A stretch of 64,000 nucleotides of DNA, taken from the NCBI GenBank assembly GCA_027625915.1, contig JANTQA010000070.1, positions 625,001 through 689,000 of the forward strand, read 5' to 3'. The position numbers and the translations under genes were made by a program. The notes under the pieces were generated by a model. It ran no database searches and had not been told where the DNA came from. It saw only the letters and a program-made list of their open reading frames with translations. Shown piece by piece: positions 11,685 to 27,449 of the stretch. Within the stretch, counting starts at the first letter, position 1; every line of letters starts with the position of its first letter. The stretch comes from Anaeramoeba flamelloides. Taxonomy: Eukaryota; Metamonada; Anaeramoebidae.

Positions 11685-12942
11685 AAGAGGTATTGATGAG
11701 ATATGTATGATCTGAATATTAGCAAAAAATTTGCGAGATAATCAGAAAAATACCAAATAATCATACTTTATCATTAAAAATCATAAAATCGTGATATTCA
11801 CATTATCACGAAAAAATGAAAAAGTATTTTTTTTTGAAATCATTTTAAAAAAATATCATGAATTTTAGAAAACAAGAGATTTTTACAACTCCTTTCCCTT
11901 TAAAAATATTTGAAAATACTTATAAGAACTAGAGAGTGTATCCAAGTGTTTGGAAGATATGAAAGAATAAAAACTTTCATAAAGGGAACGAGTTTGGTTA
12001 TTGTAAGTCGAAATAAAAAATTTTAATCAATTCATTTTTTTTTCTAACAAAATAAAAAATCTCAAACCAATTTTTTGATCATTCTAATAATAAATTATTT
12101 TGACAATATATTTGAATATAAAATAGATATTTTTTTAAAAAATGGAGTTGTTACATTTAAAAGTTTGATAAATCAAAAAGAAGAAAGTGGAATTTTGAAT
12201 CTTATTGGTAAGAAATTAAAAAAAAAAAAACATTAAACTCTAGTTGTGCTTCTCTTCCTGATATATAAATATGATAAAAAGAAGAAATACAGTTAAAAAG
12301 CAAATGTTCAAAAAATCTTAATAATATGTGGTAATTTTGTTAGGTTGTTATGAAAACTTTTGAAAAGTTATTATAGCCCATTTCAACTTTCAGAGAAATA
12401 AAGAAAAGGTGTTTAATAAGAAAATATTCAGTAAAGAAAGCTTCAAGGGTTGGTTGTTTTAGAAGCTCTTTTATTCAACAGAATTTATCACACCATTATC
12501 GATTGAGAAACTATTTATTTGTATTTTGGAATATTGTTGTAGATCTTAAGGATCAATAGGTTTGTTAAAGCTAAATAAAAAACAACGGAAATTCTTGATC
12601 TTATCCCTTGATTGAATCAAGTATTTTTTTTTGTTTTTATTAAAAAGAAAATACTTTTTTTCACATTATCTATTTTTTGAAAAAAAAATATATTTCTTTT
12701 AAAAAATATTGTTGAATTAATCTAAAAGCCATCAACTTTAAACCATGATTAATTTTAATCATGGTATTTTGAGATTTATCACAATTTTTAGGCAATTATC
12801 TTGATTGTATAGAATATCGTGATTTGTTATATTATTGCGGTTTTTATTGATTATTGATTTTCCACAATAAAGCAATTTTATAAAAATAATCAGGAATTCT
12901 GAAACATTACCAAACTTAACTAAGACATTGTCAAATCCTTTA
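11685..12942 (+). mobile_element. B-family element B3 (diverged)
   Basis: About 1.26 kb, collinear with B1 (46009-47225): an AGAGGTATTGATGA end, subterminal ATCGTGAT-type motifs, a GAACGAGTTTGGTTA block, a TTGATTGAATCAAGT block and a second cluster of ATCGTGAT-like motifs. TCGCGA has mostly decayed to TCGTGA or TCACGA, suggesting an older copy. It starts right beside K2. Confidence 0.6.
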
Positions 12943-14004
12943 ATAACCCAATCATAATTCTTTCAGCCAGTTAGTTGTAACTTCAAAGATTCAGAGTTTT
13001 GAATAATATGCTTTATCTTTATTTCTCAAAATTTTTAAATTTTTTCAAATAAATAAAACGATTTCTAATAATTAATTCTAAAGAATAATAATAATTATTC
13101 GCTGATAACCATATTTAATAAACACATACATTATTTATATATCAAAAATTGAAAAAAAATATTACTTAATCTCCACAATTTCAAGAAATTTAATGAACTT
13201 AATGAAAATAAAAAAAAGATCATTCTTTTTTCGATCCTCCAAGGTTTAAAACTTGATTAAATTTTTATTTTTTTTTTACAATTAGAATAAAATTTATATG
13301 TTATTTTAGTTATCCAAACCATCAAAAATCACTAAAAATGAGATTTAAATCATAAAAAAATCTTTTCTTAAATTTTTACTCTTTGTTTTTCTCTAAAAAT
13401 TCAAACAAAAAGGATCAGGATCTTTTTACTGAAAATAATTAGGAGAAATAAACTCTTCTTTATAAATGATAGTTCATTTCTCTAAAATTAAAAAAAAATC
13501 TTTGTCAAGTTTAATTAAATATTTTATTTAAATAATTACTCTATTTCATTTGGGTAAAAAATCAAAATATACAAGAGTTACTAACCCCATCAAGAATATT
13601 TCAATATTAAATAATAAAAATTTCTTTTCCTCTAATTATTGAACAACCCTTTTTCTTATTTTTTTATAAAGTAAATATTTATTTATATGTTTTACCTATT
13701 TTTATAATTTTTATTTATTTATTATTGTTGGATTTCATCTTGTGTTAACAATATACACCCTGGTTTTACAAGAAATTTTCTGTTTCACATGAATTTCGTT
13801 GATGAAATATTATATTCATTATTTTCAAAATCTATGTTCCACATAACGGTAGTGTCTTTTTTTATCATATTACTAATACATTGAAGGAACACTCTAGTTG
13901 TTGAAAAATCATATGGTCCAAATAAATTTCTATTTACTTCTTATTATAATAAAATCCACTGATACTTTATGCCTATTATAAATATATTTTTTTTTCAATT
14001 AAAA

Positions 14005-14110
14005 GAGTTTAAGGGTGTAGCCACACCATAACAACCACCGTAATTGAAATAAGAGATACTACATTAAAAATTATATAGATCCACTTATTTTCTAGATTCT
14101 CCAAAAATTT
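14005..14110 (+). repeat. Partial E-like element end
   Basis: TTTAAGGGTGTAGCCACACC, followed about 70 bp on by CTAGATTCTCCAAAAATTT, parallels the left end of E (55751 onward: GGGAGTAGCTACACC ... GTAGATTCTCTAAAAATTT). The right end was not found. Confidence 0.45.
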
Positions 14111-15149
14111 AAAAATTAAAAAAAAAAATGAAAAACTATAATTTTACTTATATCTACAGTTAAAATTGTAAACGAAATACTATTAAAAATCAAAAAAGTT
14201 AATAGTAATTTTCGAAATTTATCTAATTTTTATCTAGAGAGTTTTTCTTTTGTTAATTCGTTTTCCAATCTTTAAAATTCAGGATTATTTTCTGAATTTA
14301 AATTAATCCTTGAATTCATAATCATTATTCTTTTGTACCTGGTAAAAGATTAATTTCTTATTTTTATTTCAATTCCTAATTAATTTTAGTAAAAGGCGTA
14401 ATTATTTATAAATGTGAGATTTTCTATTATACATAATAAAGTTACAAAAAAATAATAATGTTCTTCATACCATTATTAAAAATTAGTTCCAATTTAATAC
14501 TTTTGAAACTTTTAAAGTAATTTTAACAAAATTTAAAATTTGAAAAATTATAATTTGGATTAAATACAACGATCTTCAAAAAAACAATTGATTTTGAAAA
14601 ATAAATCAAAAGAAAGAAAATTAAATCAGTTATCAGATCAAAATATTTTTTTACTTTTGGTTTTAGACCTGGTTGGTGGGTTAATTGAACATTTACATTT
14701 GCAATACTTATCAATTTTTAGAAAAATCCTTGATCCTCAACTTATTATCATAAACGATTGACTAACAATATAAATATCCTAGGATAATATGACTCATGAC
14801 ATTTATTCGATATTTTTTAATCCACCCCAGTTAAAGCAATCACTTTACTTTAATTCAAGCTTATAAAACAAAGTTTAAATCCAAAATATTTCACAAAAAA
14901 GATTAAATTTAAAATGATATATCTAAAGATTGTTTAGCACACCCCACCCCTTTCCCTCTCTTTACATGAAGAATTTCCGAATATTAACTTACAAATAAAT
15001 TAATTCAGAAATTTGCTTTTGGGAAAAAATGAAAAAAAGATCAAAATCGTTATTATTTATAGATAATATTTATTTATAGATAATTTTTATTTATTGATGA
15101 AATTATTCTTTTTTTTAATATATATATAAACGATAATATAATATAATAA

Positions 15150-15863
15150 TCAATTTTTTGATTGAAAAATATCGGTTTTTATTTTATTTTGGATATTTTT
15201 ATTGATATGAAGTTTCGAAAATTGGGATAAAGGCAACGATTTGCTTTTTTTATTAATTATTTTATTTTGATTTAATTTATTTTTTAATTGAAAATTATTT
15301 TTTTTTAATTTTTTTAATTTAATTTCCAAATTTTCAATTTCATTTTTATTTTCTGAATTTGTAATTAGTTGCTTATAAGAATGTTTTAATTTTTTTTTAG
15401 AATTTTTTTCGTTAATTTTTTGTATTTTGAAAATTGTATCAAGCTTATTTAATTTGGAATAATTATTTTTAATTTGATTTAACATTTTTTTTTGTTTTAA
15501 TTTTATTTTAAGAACATTACTTTCCAATTTATTTTTTTCGCGAAATTCATAATATTCGGTTAATTTGGTTAACCACAAATCCTTTTTATTTTGAATATTT
15601 GATAAATTATAATAATTTTTTGATAATAATTGAGAATCATTAAAATTATTTTCATAACATTTACTTATTTTATTATTATTTTGGTAATTATAAAAATTGT
15701 TATTATTTATAATTGATTTTTTCTTTTTTCTTTTCCGTTTTTTGAAATTTTCTTTATATTTGTCTTTTTCCTTTTCTTTTGTTAATGTCTTTTTTCGTTT
15801 TTTGTTGTTAAATTTTTCTTTTTGTAATTTTTTGGTCTCTTTATTTTTCTTAATTTTGTTATC
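15150..15863 (-). CDS. Probable C-terminal part of the TPR gene, shifted frame
   Basis: Reading leftward from the 27-A run at 15890-15864, the frame one base off the TPR frame stays open for 237 residues to TAA at 15152-15150. That is long for DNA this AT-rich. The product begins Lys/Glu-rich, has an Asn/Tyr-rich patch, then WLTKLTEYYEFREKNK and a long Lys/Asn/Leu region likely to form a coiled coil. There is no ATG until late in the frame, so it is not a convincing separate gene. One extra A in the run, or a -1 slip, would join it to the TPR frame. No family recognised. Confidence 0.55.
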   Translation of the reverse strand, partial: DNKIKKNKETKKLQKEKFNNKKRKKTLTKEKEKDKYKENFKKRKRKKKKSIINNNNFYNYQNNNKISKCYENNFNDSQLLSKNYYNLSNIQNKKDLWLTKLTEYYEFREKNKLESNVLKIKLKQKKMLNQIKNNYSKLNKLDTIFKIQKINEKNSKKKLKHSYKQLITNSENKNEIENLEIKLKKLKKNNFQLKNKLNQNKIINKKSKSLPLSQFSKLHINKNIQNKIKTDIFQSKN

Positions 15864-17062
15864 TTTTTTTTTTTTTTTTTTTTTTTTTTTGGATTTGTTG
15901 CCTCAAAAATAATATTCTTTTCTTGTTCTTGCTCTTTTTTCTTTTTCTTTTTCTTTTCTTTTAAGTTTTCCCTTTCCCTTTCTTCCGCCCCCTCCTTCTC
16001 ATTTTCCTTTCCTTTAGTTTTAGTTCTATTTTCTTCTTTCTCGTTATCAGAATTTTGATTTTTAATAAATTTCATACTTTTTTCAATTTGGTGTAATTGG
16101 TTTAAATGCTCAAGAATTGTTTCACGGTATTGCCTAGCACCTTCTAACGTTAGTGCTTCTCTAAATCTTTTTGTACTTTGGGTAAAATCTTTTCTTTTCA
16201 TTAAGGCAATCGCGTAAACAATTTTATAGTGTGGATGCTTTTCGTTTAAATTATGTGCAGTTTTCAAATATTGGAATGACTGATCTAAAAAGCCTAATTT
16301 CTCAAGCACGTCATGTGAATTGTACCAAGCGGAATCATTTTTGTGATCTAAATCGATGGCATTTTGATATTCTTTTCGGGCCAATTCGTTTTTTTCTTGT
16401 AAAGCGTAAATCATTCCCAAGTGGTTGTGCGCCATGGAAAGATCTGGTACCAATTTTAAAAATTTTTTTAAAATCTCCTCTGCCTTTTGAAATTCTTTTC
16501 TTTTCTTATGGATTAGCGCAATGTCTCGATAAGCTTTCCAATATCGAACATCCCTTAAAATGGATTGGTGGTATTTTTTTAATGCCTTGTCTAGTTCCCC
16601 CCTGGCTTCAAGCTGGGATCCGTAATTGTGCGGTAGATCGGCGTCTGTTTGATCCAATAATAGTGCAGTTTCCATCTCGCGATCGGAGTCCCCCTTTCGC
16701 CCCAGCTCATCAAGAACAGAAGCTAAATTGTTATGAAGCACAGCACGATCAGGTGCAATGGAAATCGCCTGCTCGTAATAGTCCCTGGCCTCCTCTAGTC
16801 TCCCCAACCGCATCAAACAGAAACCCATGTTCGATAATAATTGATCATTGTTGGGATCCAAGTCTAATGCCTGTTTCGTGCAATCCAAAGCATCTTCAAA
16901 TCGGCCCAGCTCGTTTAATAAAAATCCTTTTTTTTGTAATAACAAAGGTGAAACTAGATCATTATTGATTAATTGGTTAACTAAAAATAATGATTCTTCA
17001 AATTGTTGCTGTCGAATCAAATGATTAATTAATACCAATTGACTCATAATGTCATTTGACAT
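15782..17062 (-). CDS. Tetratricopeptide-repeat protein
   Basis: A 426-residue frame from ATG at 17062 (the in-frame TTG two codons upstream is not used) to TAA. Residues about 10-330 are some eight TPR units with the usual alternation of G, A, Y and P, e.g. LLLQKKGFLLNELGRFEDAL, GFCLMRLGRLEEARDYYEQA and HLGMIYALQEKNELARKEYQ. TPR arrays fold as helix pairs and act as docking surfaces; the partner cannot be told from sequence. The tail beyond about residue 330 is Lys/Glu low complexity ending in nine Lys from a 27-A run. The TPR part is clearly richer in G+C than its surroundings. No TPR subfamily was recognised. The long + strand frame at 16231-16968 is its shadow. The true C-terminus probably lies at 15150. 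Confidence 0.8.
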   Translation of the reverse strand: MSNDIMSQLVLINHLIRQQQFEESLFLVNQLINNDLVSPLLLQKKGFLLNELGRFEDALDCTKQALDLDPNNDQLLSNMGFCLMRLGRLEEARDYYEQAISIAPDRAVLHNNLASVLDELGRKGDSDREMETALLLDQTDADLPHNYGSQLEARGELDKALKKYHQSILRDVRYWKAYRDIALIHKKRKEFQKAEEILKKFLKLVPDLSMAHNHLGMIYALQEKNELARKEYQNAIDLDHKNDSAWYNSHDVLEKLGFLDQSFQYLKTAHNLNEKHPHYKIVYAIALMKRKDFTQSTKRFREALTLEGARQYRETILEHLNQLHQIEKSMKFIKNQNSDNEKEENRTKTKGKENEKEGAEERERENLKEKKKKKKKEQEQEKNIIFEATNPKKKKKKKKKITKLRKIKRPKNYKKKNLTTKNEKRH

Positions 17063-18510
17063 TTCCAAGTCTATTTGTTTTTGTTTTTTTTTTTTTATTT
17101 GAATTTAGGAAATATAAATTTTCAAGTTTATTTATTTTTGGTTTTTTGTTTTTTATATTTTTGAGAATTTTTATTTTTTTTGTAATCCACAACGAAACAA
17201 AAAAATAAAAATATTGACTTTTTTTCCTATAATTTTCATCTTAATGAAATTGATGTTTTCTAAAGATCTAAAGATTCAATATTTGATCAAAACATAAATG
17301 AACAAATTTCATTTTTATCTAGATTCAATATTTATTCAAATTTTTGACGAAAAAAAAATTGATGAAATTGTCAATTTTATTTTTTTTTCAAACTTTTTGA
17401 AATTGTTGCACATCACTAGTATGAAAAAATAAAAATTAAAATTTCAAGTTAAACAAACCTATTACTACAATTACCATTTCATCCTTGTTAATTGAGTTTA
17501 TTCACAATATAATCAACATTCCAGTTCTTAACAATCTTGAGGGTGTTGAATTTATTGTTTTTAATGACACTAGGATTTTTAAAAGTCTCTAGTCTAGAAA
17601 AAAAGGTCTATTTTGGGGTACAATTTTTTAAATGAATGTGACAATGAATTTTCTTGAATTCAACTTTAGGATATTTTTTTGAAGAGATAATAACTAATAG
17701 TTTTGAAAACACTCTTATCATCTAAAAAAAACTCAATTAGGGAAAAAAAAATGACTGATGATGACAACATGGGTTTTAATTCCAAAACCTTAAGAGAATC
17801 ACAGAAACCTGAAAATGAAAAAGTAAAATCTAATAAAAAAAAGAAGCAATTGAACTTCTAAGGATAATTCATTATATTATCAATCGAATCAACAATTATA
17901 ATTTAAATCTCCTTTATAATCGAAATTCAAGCAATTCTTTTGGAGATCTCAAAAATAGTCGATTTTTCCAACAACTTTTTAATAATTGATCAATCAAAGA
18001 AAAAACCTACCTCCAAAAGATTTAGAATTAGAAAAAACTGTTATTGTGTTTAATCCTTCATTATGTCTTTAATCATTTTTTTTTTTTTCTTTTATTAATT
18101 GATCTTAATTTTCATTTTCGAGTTTCTATTATTCTCTTAATATTTACAATTAAAAATTGTGTTGAACTTTTTATCCCTTTTTTCTCTTTTTTTCTCAAAA
18201 GGTTAATCCATTTCAATAAGACATTGATTTTATATTTCAGGAAATTTTCTCATAGTTTTATATTTTTTAAAAATTTAAGGGTAAGGATTCAATTTTTTTT
18301 TTTTGAAAAGTAATTTCAGAGTCACAACTAATTTATTTAATGTGTTCAGATTTATTACACAACTTAATGGAAAATTTTCGTTAAAAAAATATTTTCAAAT
18401 AAATGATTTCTTTGAATTCATTACAATTTTTTTGGTAAAAATTTTTAAAAGTAAGTATTTTCTCCTATTTGGTGTTTGGTATTAAAAGACAAGTCAATTC
18501 GACTTACAAT

Positions 18511-18585
18511 ACATAAGCTATCAATGAAATTTAAGGTACAATGAAAATCTCAAATTAAGGTACAAAATTCATATTCTAGTAAAAA
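18511..18585 (+). repeat. Partial D-family element (D3)
   Basis: One arm only: ATGAAATTTAAGGTACAATG followed by AAATCTCAAATTAAGG, matching an arm of D1. Confidence 0.5.
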
Positions 18586-19259
18586 AATTTGAGTTTCAAA
18601 AAGAATTCAGAAAATAACCTTAAGGCTCTAGTCATTCACAGTGGATTTGTTCCATGCTCAAAGGGTGACTTGAAAACAAAAAGGGTAATTAGAAATTGCA
18701 ATTCTTTTGGTTTGACAAAATCCAATTAACAAAAAAAAATTTGAATAGGATCTCAATTGACAAAAAATTCAATCTAAAAAAAAAGTTTAAAAAGCATTCT
18801 CAATTTTAAAAAATCAAAATATTAAAAAAAAAATACTTTTTTCCTTTATTTTATATTTTCCAAATGTTTGATTTTATTCCATTTAAAACAAATTATTTTC
18901 TATAAGTACACAATAAATTTAATTCGATTTAATCTGATTTGTGGTTAGATTGTATCTCTCTCAATTTGACAAAGTAAGGATTTTGTAACATTCTAAAGAT
19001 AAAAATAACTCTTTTGGAAAAGGAGAAAATTAAAAAAAAAAATTCAAGATCTCAAAAATCACAAAGAGCGACACTTCGAAACCAGCACAGTTGTTTTCAA
19101 AATGATAATTTACAACCATTCAATTGGAAATTGAGTGTCGCTATTTGGCGTTTTTTCTAAAAATTTCATTATTTTTGATTGTTGATTTTTGGAGATTGGC
19201 CGTGCTTAACAGGTTAGTTAGTTTTTGATTTTGTCTTAGGTTCTCTATTAAAAATTGTT

Positions 19260-19990
19260 GATTTTTTTCCATTTCAGAAAATTATTTTTCACCATAATGA
19301 TTTGACCCTTAAGGTAAATATATTTGAGCTAACGCAATGGTAATTTTTCTAAGGATAAAGTTAAAATAATGTTACTTTACATTTTAGAAATATTTTTTTT
19401 AATATTCAAGTTAAAATTGAATCTCAATAAGAAATTCCTTCAATGGATTCTCTATCTTTAAAGTTACCGTATGTAGTTTTAGACAATTGGAGTACTTTTT
19501 TTAGTAAATTACTTTTCAAGATTTAGCCTCAAATTAGAAATTAAATTAATTTATCAAGAGTTAGTCCTTTATTGGGTATGGTTAAGTGTTTGAAATTTCT
19601 TATCCTGAAAAAATGATTATCACAATATCAAAATTTTAAAGAAGAGAGAAAAACCCTCTTTTAGAGTTTTTAAAAAAAATTGAGAAACTTAACAATATTT
19701 TTAAAGCTCAGAATTGGGTTTTAGAATAGTTTTCTAATCTAATCAACATTTTAGTATTTTTGAAAATAACTAAAAAAATAATTGAATTTATAAAGATTGT
19801 TGTGTTTTTCTAAAGTATAATTAGAATAATCAGGACAATTGACGCACTTTTTCAATATTTTCTCTATTTCGAATTTGAAACACAAATTTCCAGGAATTAA
19901 AGATTCTTTATCAAAATTTTATTTTTTGACATTCTTTTTCCTTTGCTTTATCAATTAGTAATGAAAATTTCAATTTACTTTTTAAGATTA
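19260..19990 (+). repeat. Dispersed repeat L1
   Basis: Diverged interspersed sequence sharing ordered motifs with 44695-45180 (same strand; GGACAATTG then CACTTTTTCAATATTTTCTC) and with 30300-30570 (opposite strand; AATTGGAGTACTTTT and AAATTAATTTATCAAG). Ends were not defined. It may be part of a larger element; no coding capacity. Confidence 0.45.
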
Positions 19991-21782
19991 AAGCTTTTTT
20001 ATAAACCGGAAAAATGTTTCTGTAGTGTTTGAATAATTGGCTCTTAGATCGGAAATTCAAAATGTTACTGTTGAACAGTTACATAATAAACGTAACATAT
20101 TAAATTTTTAGGAATTTTGGATCCAAATTATTTTTTTCCATTCAAAATATTTTTTAAAATCCAATTAATTAAGTAACAACAATTCAAAAAATAAATTATT
20201 AATTGTAAAACAAACCAAACTAAAAAAAGGAACAACAAAGATGGGAAATTCGAAAAAACAAATACCAAACAATATCAACTGTTAATTATTTATCAGAAAA
20301 TGTGGAATTTGTTGATATTACCAACCTAAGGTGTAACTGCTTATCTTTTGAAACACGAGACATTTTTCTTGGAAGTGATGTTCTTTGTATTATATCCATT
20401 TAAAATGTTAATTCAAATCATAAAATGAGTTTATGGATCGGTTAGTTAAAGAAAATAATTGGTAGTGTTGTGGTTTTTGTTTGAATTGGCGAAAGATTTA
20501 AGTTCTTTGAACTGGAAATTGTGTTAATGGTCAACATATCTTAACTCACAATAATCCAAGGTGTCCTTGTTTATTATTGTTTTTAATATTAAAAAGAAAT
20601 TCTGGTACTAATTAATTGTGTGACTAATATGATTCATATTATCACTAGGAGTTTTTTGATCCTGTACATTTTTATTTTGTGAAAAACCAATTTATTTAAA
20701 AAATATACAACTTGAAAATTTTTTTTATTTGAACGTTTTATCATTGTTCTGGTTAACCAACATGTTTTTTTAGAGGGCTTATAGTTGGTGGGGATATTTT
20801 TAAAATTGTGAGAAAAAGTAATTTTTTACAAAATGAGTAAATCGTTTTCCGAATCTCAGATAATCAATTTGCAGAATTAAAGGGTTGATTTATGCTTGAT
20901 CTTTGAAACAATTTTTTTCCGAACTAGAATGAAAATACAGTTCAATTTATTTTTCGGTTTGCAGGAATAACCATTGTTGGTGTATTCTTTTTCGAAACAT
21001 GTTGATCTTTTTACATTTAAAATCTAAAAAAAAAAAAAAGCTTTCAGCAAACTTGAATATATTGAAGATGCTTTAAATAACAATACAAAGGTTTTTTTCA
21101 ATTTCTGAAAGAGTTTGATTGGAACTCTTGTATTAATTCAAATGTTCAATAAGTGTTGGTGGTTTAATAATTCACAAATCTTTTTTTTTCAAAACAAAAA
21201 AGTAAAAAAGAAAGGGATAATTTTATCAAAAAAACAAGAAATTCAAAAAGAAGAGAGCTTACTGTTTGGGTTGAAAGTTTTTGAATAAAGTTTGTTTGAA
21301 CAAGAAATTTCTGTTTGAGAGTTGGAAAAGAAATATTTAGATTTTAAAAGAAAAAACAAACAAAAAAAAATGAAAAATTAACTCTTTCAAAATTTCGTCA
21401 CTCTGAAAGAATCCCAAAATAAAAAGCTACTTAACAACCTTAATTTAACACAAAAGAACCTTATTTGAGAATAAGAAAATCTAAGCAAACAGGATTCTTC
21501 TTATTGTGTTCAGAAACAACTAAGATAATTTTTTCCAATCTTAATGTTTCTCAGTTTTATTTTTTTTTAGGTTCACATAAGGTATCCCAGTTTATATGTT
21601 ATAAAAGTTTGATTGATATTAAATTTGAAATCAAAAAATACCGATCATTGTCAAAATGCTTTCTAACATAGTTTTTGAAAGACAACTTAGTTGTAAAAAC
21701 TTGAGAAAAATATTAATGGTGTTTGTAACCTTTTTTTCATTTTTTGAAAAAGAATAAATATAAAATTTGTGTTTATCCAAAA

Positions 21783-22019
21783 TACTGTTAATTGTTAAAT
21801 AAAAAGATCAAAATTTTCATTTAGCTTTCCAAAAAAAAATCACATTCCAATGAATTAAAATAAATCACCAAAGTCCTCACAATTCTCAAAAGATTAGAAA
21901 TTAATAATTTAAGCTGGTTTACAGAATTGTAAAAATTTGACAATTTACAATGATTTTTAAAATCTTTTTTTGGAAAATTGAATGAAAATTTTGTTCTTTT
22001 TATTTTGCAACAAATAGTA
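21783..22019 (+). mobile_element. Palindromic MITE G1
   Basis: About 237 bp between TA dinucleotides. The left end (CTGTTAATTGTTAAATAAAA, AGATCAAAATTTTCAT) is the inverted partner of the right end (ATGAAAATTTTGTTCTTTTT, ATTTTGCAACAAATAG). Copies G2, G3 and G4 align over their full length. Confidence 0.65.
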
Positions 22020-23621
22020 ATCGAGATCTTAAGTAAATTGGTTAATAAGGATCTTTTTTTCATAATTTTTCACTTTTGTAAATGAAAAAATATAAAATAA
22101 TCTATAATATTTCTCCTTATCTTTGACTTTAGAAAAATATATAACATATAGTTGATCGAACTTTAGAATTTAAAACAAGACGTTAGAAGATTTCAAAAAA
22201 ATAATACGTTTTTAAAAATTAGCATGATTTTGAGGTTAACTAAATTATATTTTAAAAATTATTTAAGAAAAAAATTTTTGAACACTAATGTTCACCGTTC
22301 ATTTATTTATTTATTATTATAAAATAGAAAATATTTATATTTAAATTTAATTCCTGGTAGATAGTAAAAACATTTAAAGATGAAGAAATTTTTTTTTACG
22401 AAAATAAAATAAATTTAAAATTGTTCACAAAACTTTAATTGAGACTTTTTATTCTATAACTCTTCTTGTATTTTTTTATTTATTTTTCAATCTAAATGGG
22501 ATTGTTCTAATTTATAATTTGGAAATTAGTAATAGGTTATTTATAATAATGGTTCATTAAAGTATAGATTATTAATATTTACCCAATTAATTAATCAATA
22601 CAATATTTCGAAACCCATGATATATAAAATCATGAACTTTTAAAAATTTTATGTATGAAAAAAAAAAAGCACTTTCAACTCTTTCTGATAACGGGTTTTA
22701 ATATTTATTTAAATAATTTAACAAAGAATTTTGATTCAATTTATTTTTTTGATAGTTTTTTACTTGATATTTGGAGTTATTATATCAACACTTGATGAAA
22801 AAAAACATAGGAATCCAAAACAAAATTTCAAATATCGAATGTTTTAAAACAATTATTTATTATATTTTTACAAATTGGAATTCTTTTTCATTTTTTGTAT
22901 ATCATTTTTTATCTTTTTCTTTTTTGTTATCTATAAGAAAATATGGAAAATTTAATCCATAAACTCAGTTACCCTTTCAGAAATCAAGAACAAGTTTAAC
23001 AAGTTATATAAAAAAAAAAAAAAAAAAAAAAAGTTTATAATATATCGCAAAAACTTTTCACTAAACAAATTATTATAATTTTTTTGATTATAATTACCAT
23101 TTTTAATCACAAAAAAAAAAATAACTTCGAATTCGATCAACTGTTATTGATTAGTTGAAAATTCAACTTTAAATTAATAAAATTTGAAAAAATAAATGGA
23201 TTTTTGGAATAGTAACCAAATTGTTAAATAAATTCGAAAGATCATAAGTTAGTATTTTTTAGTTTACCTATAAAAAATAAATTCCGTTAAGAAATTTTTT
23301 TAAGAAGATCGAAGGTTGAAAAATAGTCAGTTAATAAAATCCAAATATTTGAGTTATGAATAGGTTAAATTTCTTTTTACAATAGATTTTTTATTTGTTT
23401 TATTTTTATTTTTTTCTTTTTGCTGAAATTCTCATCATCGATCTTTCTAAACTAAATTCCAAAAATTTGGACAGACCCAAAATCAAAAATAAAAAAACCC
23501 CATTTATTATATTTTACCAAAACAAATATAAAACTATATTTAAGTTACTTAGTATTAATGTTTTTATCATTAATCATTTTTATCCAAAAGAAAAAAAGAT
23601 ATAATTCAAAAATAAAAATAG

Positions 23622-23964
23622 GTGTTTCCAAAATGATGAAAGGAGCGTAACAAAAAATATATTTGTAAATTTGTTGAAATTTCACCAACAATTGTTGATC
23701 GATCAAATGATTAGAAACCATCAACTAATTGTATGTACTTTTTCTATTTAATAAACTCAACACTAGCCTTCTATCAACCATCGAAAAAAATCCACATCTA
23801 ACGAAAAAGATTCCGAAACTGGAAAAAAGGAAATGAAAACAAAATAAAAAAGACAAAAAATGAAATAGTTGTTATGTCAAAAATTATTTCCAAATTCAAT
23901 TTAAAGTGTAGTATCGTTATTTTTTCAACTGTTTAAACTGTGTCCAAATTTTTGGAATTTAGTT
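23622..23964 (-). mobile_element. Truncated F-family element F2
   Basis: Reverse orientation. It starts at TTCCAAAAATTTGGACACAG (about 23964) and runs through the GATCGATCA core, but stops after a CATCATTTTGGAAA motif, near where F3 also stops; about 170 bp of F1/F4 are absent. Confidence 0.55.
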
Positions 23965-23974
23965 TATCTCGATC

Positions 23975-23981
23975 TATCCAG

Positions 23982-24045
<64 letters not shown>

Positions 24046-24058
24046 ATGTGCGTGTGTG
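23975..24058. repeat. TA/TG microsatellite
   Basis: A (TA)n tract passes directly into a (TG)n tract with a few interruptions. It lies just 3' of the Ras gene. Confidence 0.9.
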
Positions 24059-24206
24059 GAAATTAACCCAAAAATAGTAAAATTAAAATACTAAAATAAT
24101 AAATAACAAAAAAATAGCAAAAAAAAAAACATGAAAAAGAAAAAAGAAGTAAAAAAGAAAAAGAAAAAATACATTAATTTATTAATATAAATTGTTTAAG
24201 AAAAGT

Positions 24207-26802
<2,596 letters not shown>

Positions 26803-27449
26803 AATTGAAAATTAAAATTTAATTTAGGACTAAAGTCAAAAAGTTAATTGAGATTTGTAAATTATTGATCAATTTATAAAGAATTAATAACCAAGGCAAA
26901 AAAGAAAAAAATAAAAATTATTTTTTTTTTTTTCCTTTTTTTGAAATAAATTAGAAGGTTTAGTTTTTTGTAAATACATTTTTATTTGTTCTTTTCTTTG
27001 CTTTATTGAGAGGTGAAATTTTTTTGGTATTTCTTACTCTTGAACAAGATCTTATATTTCCCTTCTTCCTATTTTTATTTCATTCTCATTGCCAATTGAT
27101 CTTGACAGAAAAAAATCATTTGTAAGAGTTGTTTTAATGATGTTTTGATTTTTAACTACTCTGAAAAGGTATTCAAAAAAGAAACAAATTAAGTAGCTTA
27201 AAAAATCGAAAATTTCAGAACTATATTGCTCAATTGTAAAATGTTAAGGTACTAGTCACCCCCCTCCTTTTTCTCCAAATTATAGTGTTGGGTTAGTGTC
27301 TTAAAATGATCATAAGGAAGTTTATCTATTTTTGATTGAAAGATTGAAAAAATAAAAAAAAAAATAAATATTATTAAAGCCTTTTTGGTAAGTTGTGAGA
27401 TTTAGGTTTTTAGTTGAGTCTTAAAAACTGTTCTGTGAAAGTTTATTGA

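Larger units (their letters stand above)
11126..15149. other. Gene-free stretch between eRF1 and TPR genes
   Basis: No coding sequence seen. It holds K2, B3 and a partial E-like end at 14005-14110. The rest (about 12950-14000 and 14110-15149) is plain AT-rich DNA. Confidence 0.6.
17063..24206. other. Gene-free stretch between the TPR and Ras genes
   Basis: No convincing gene. It holds D3 (partial), L1, G1, F2 and a TA/TG microsatellite. A 57-codon open stretch near 20236-20403 on the + strand (contains LSENVEFVDITNLRCNC) reads more like protein than its surroundings but has no start, no family match I know, and is not called as a gene. Confidence 0.55.

Noticed and set aside
16231-16968. 245-codon open frame on the + strand
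   Set aside because: It lies exactly opposite the TPR repeats, whose G+C-richer codons leave the other strand open; the product resembles nothing and the minus-strand frame has clear TPR periodicity.
20236-20403. 57-codon open stretch with protein-like composition
   Set aside because: No ATG in frame, no family match, and a run this long is expected occasionally in 7 kb of noncoding DNA.
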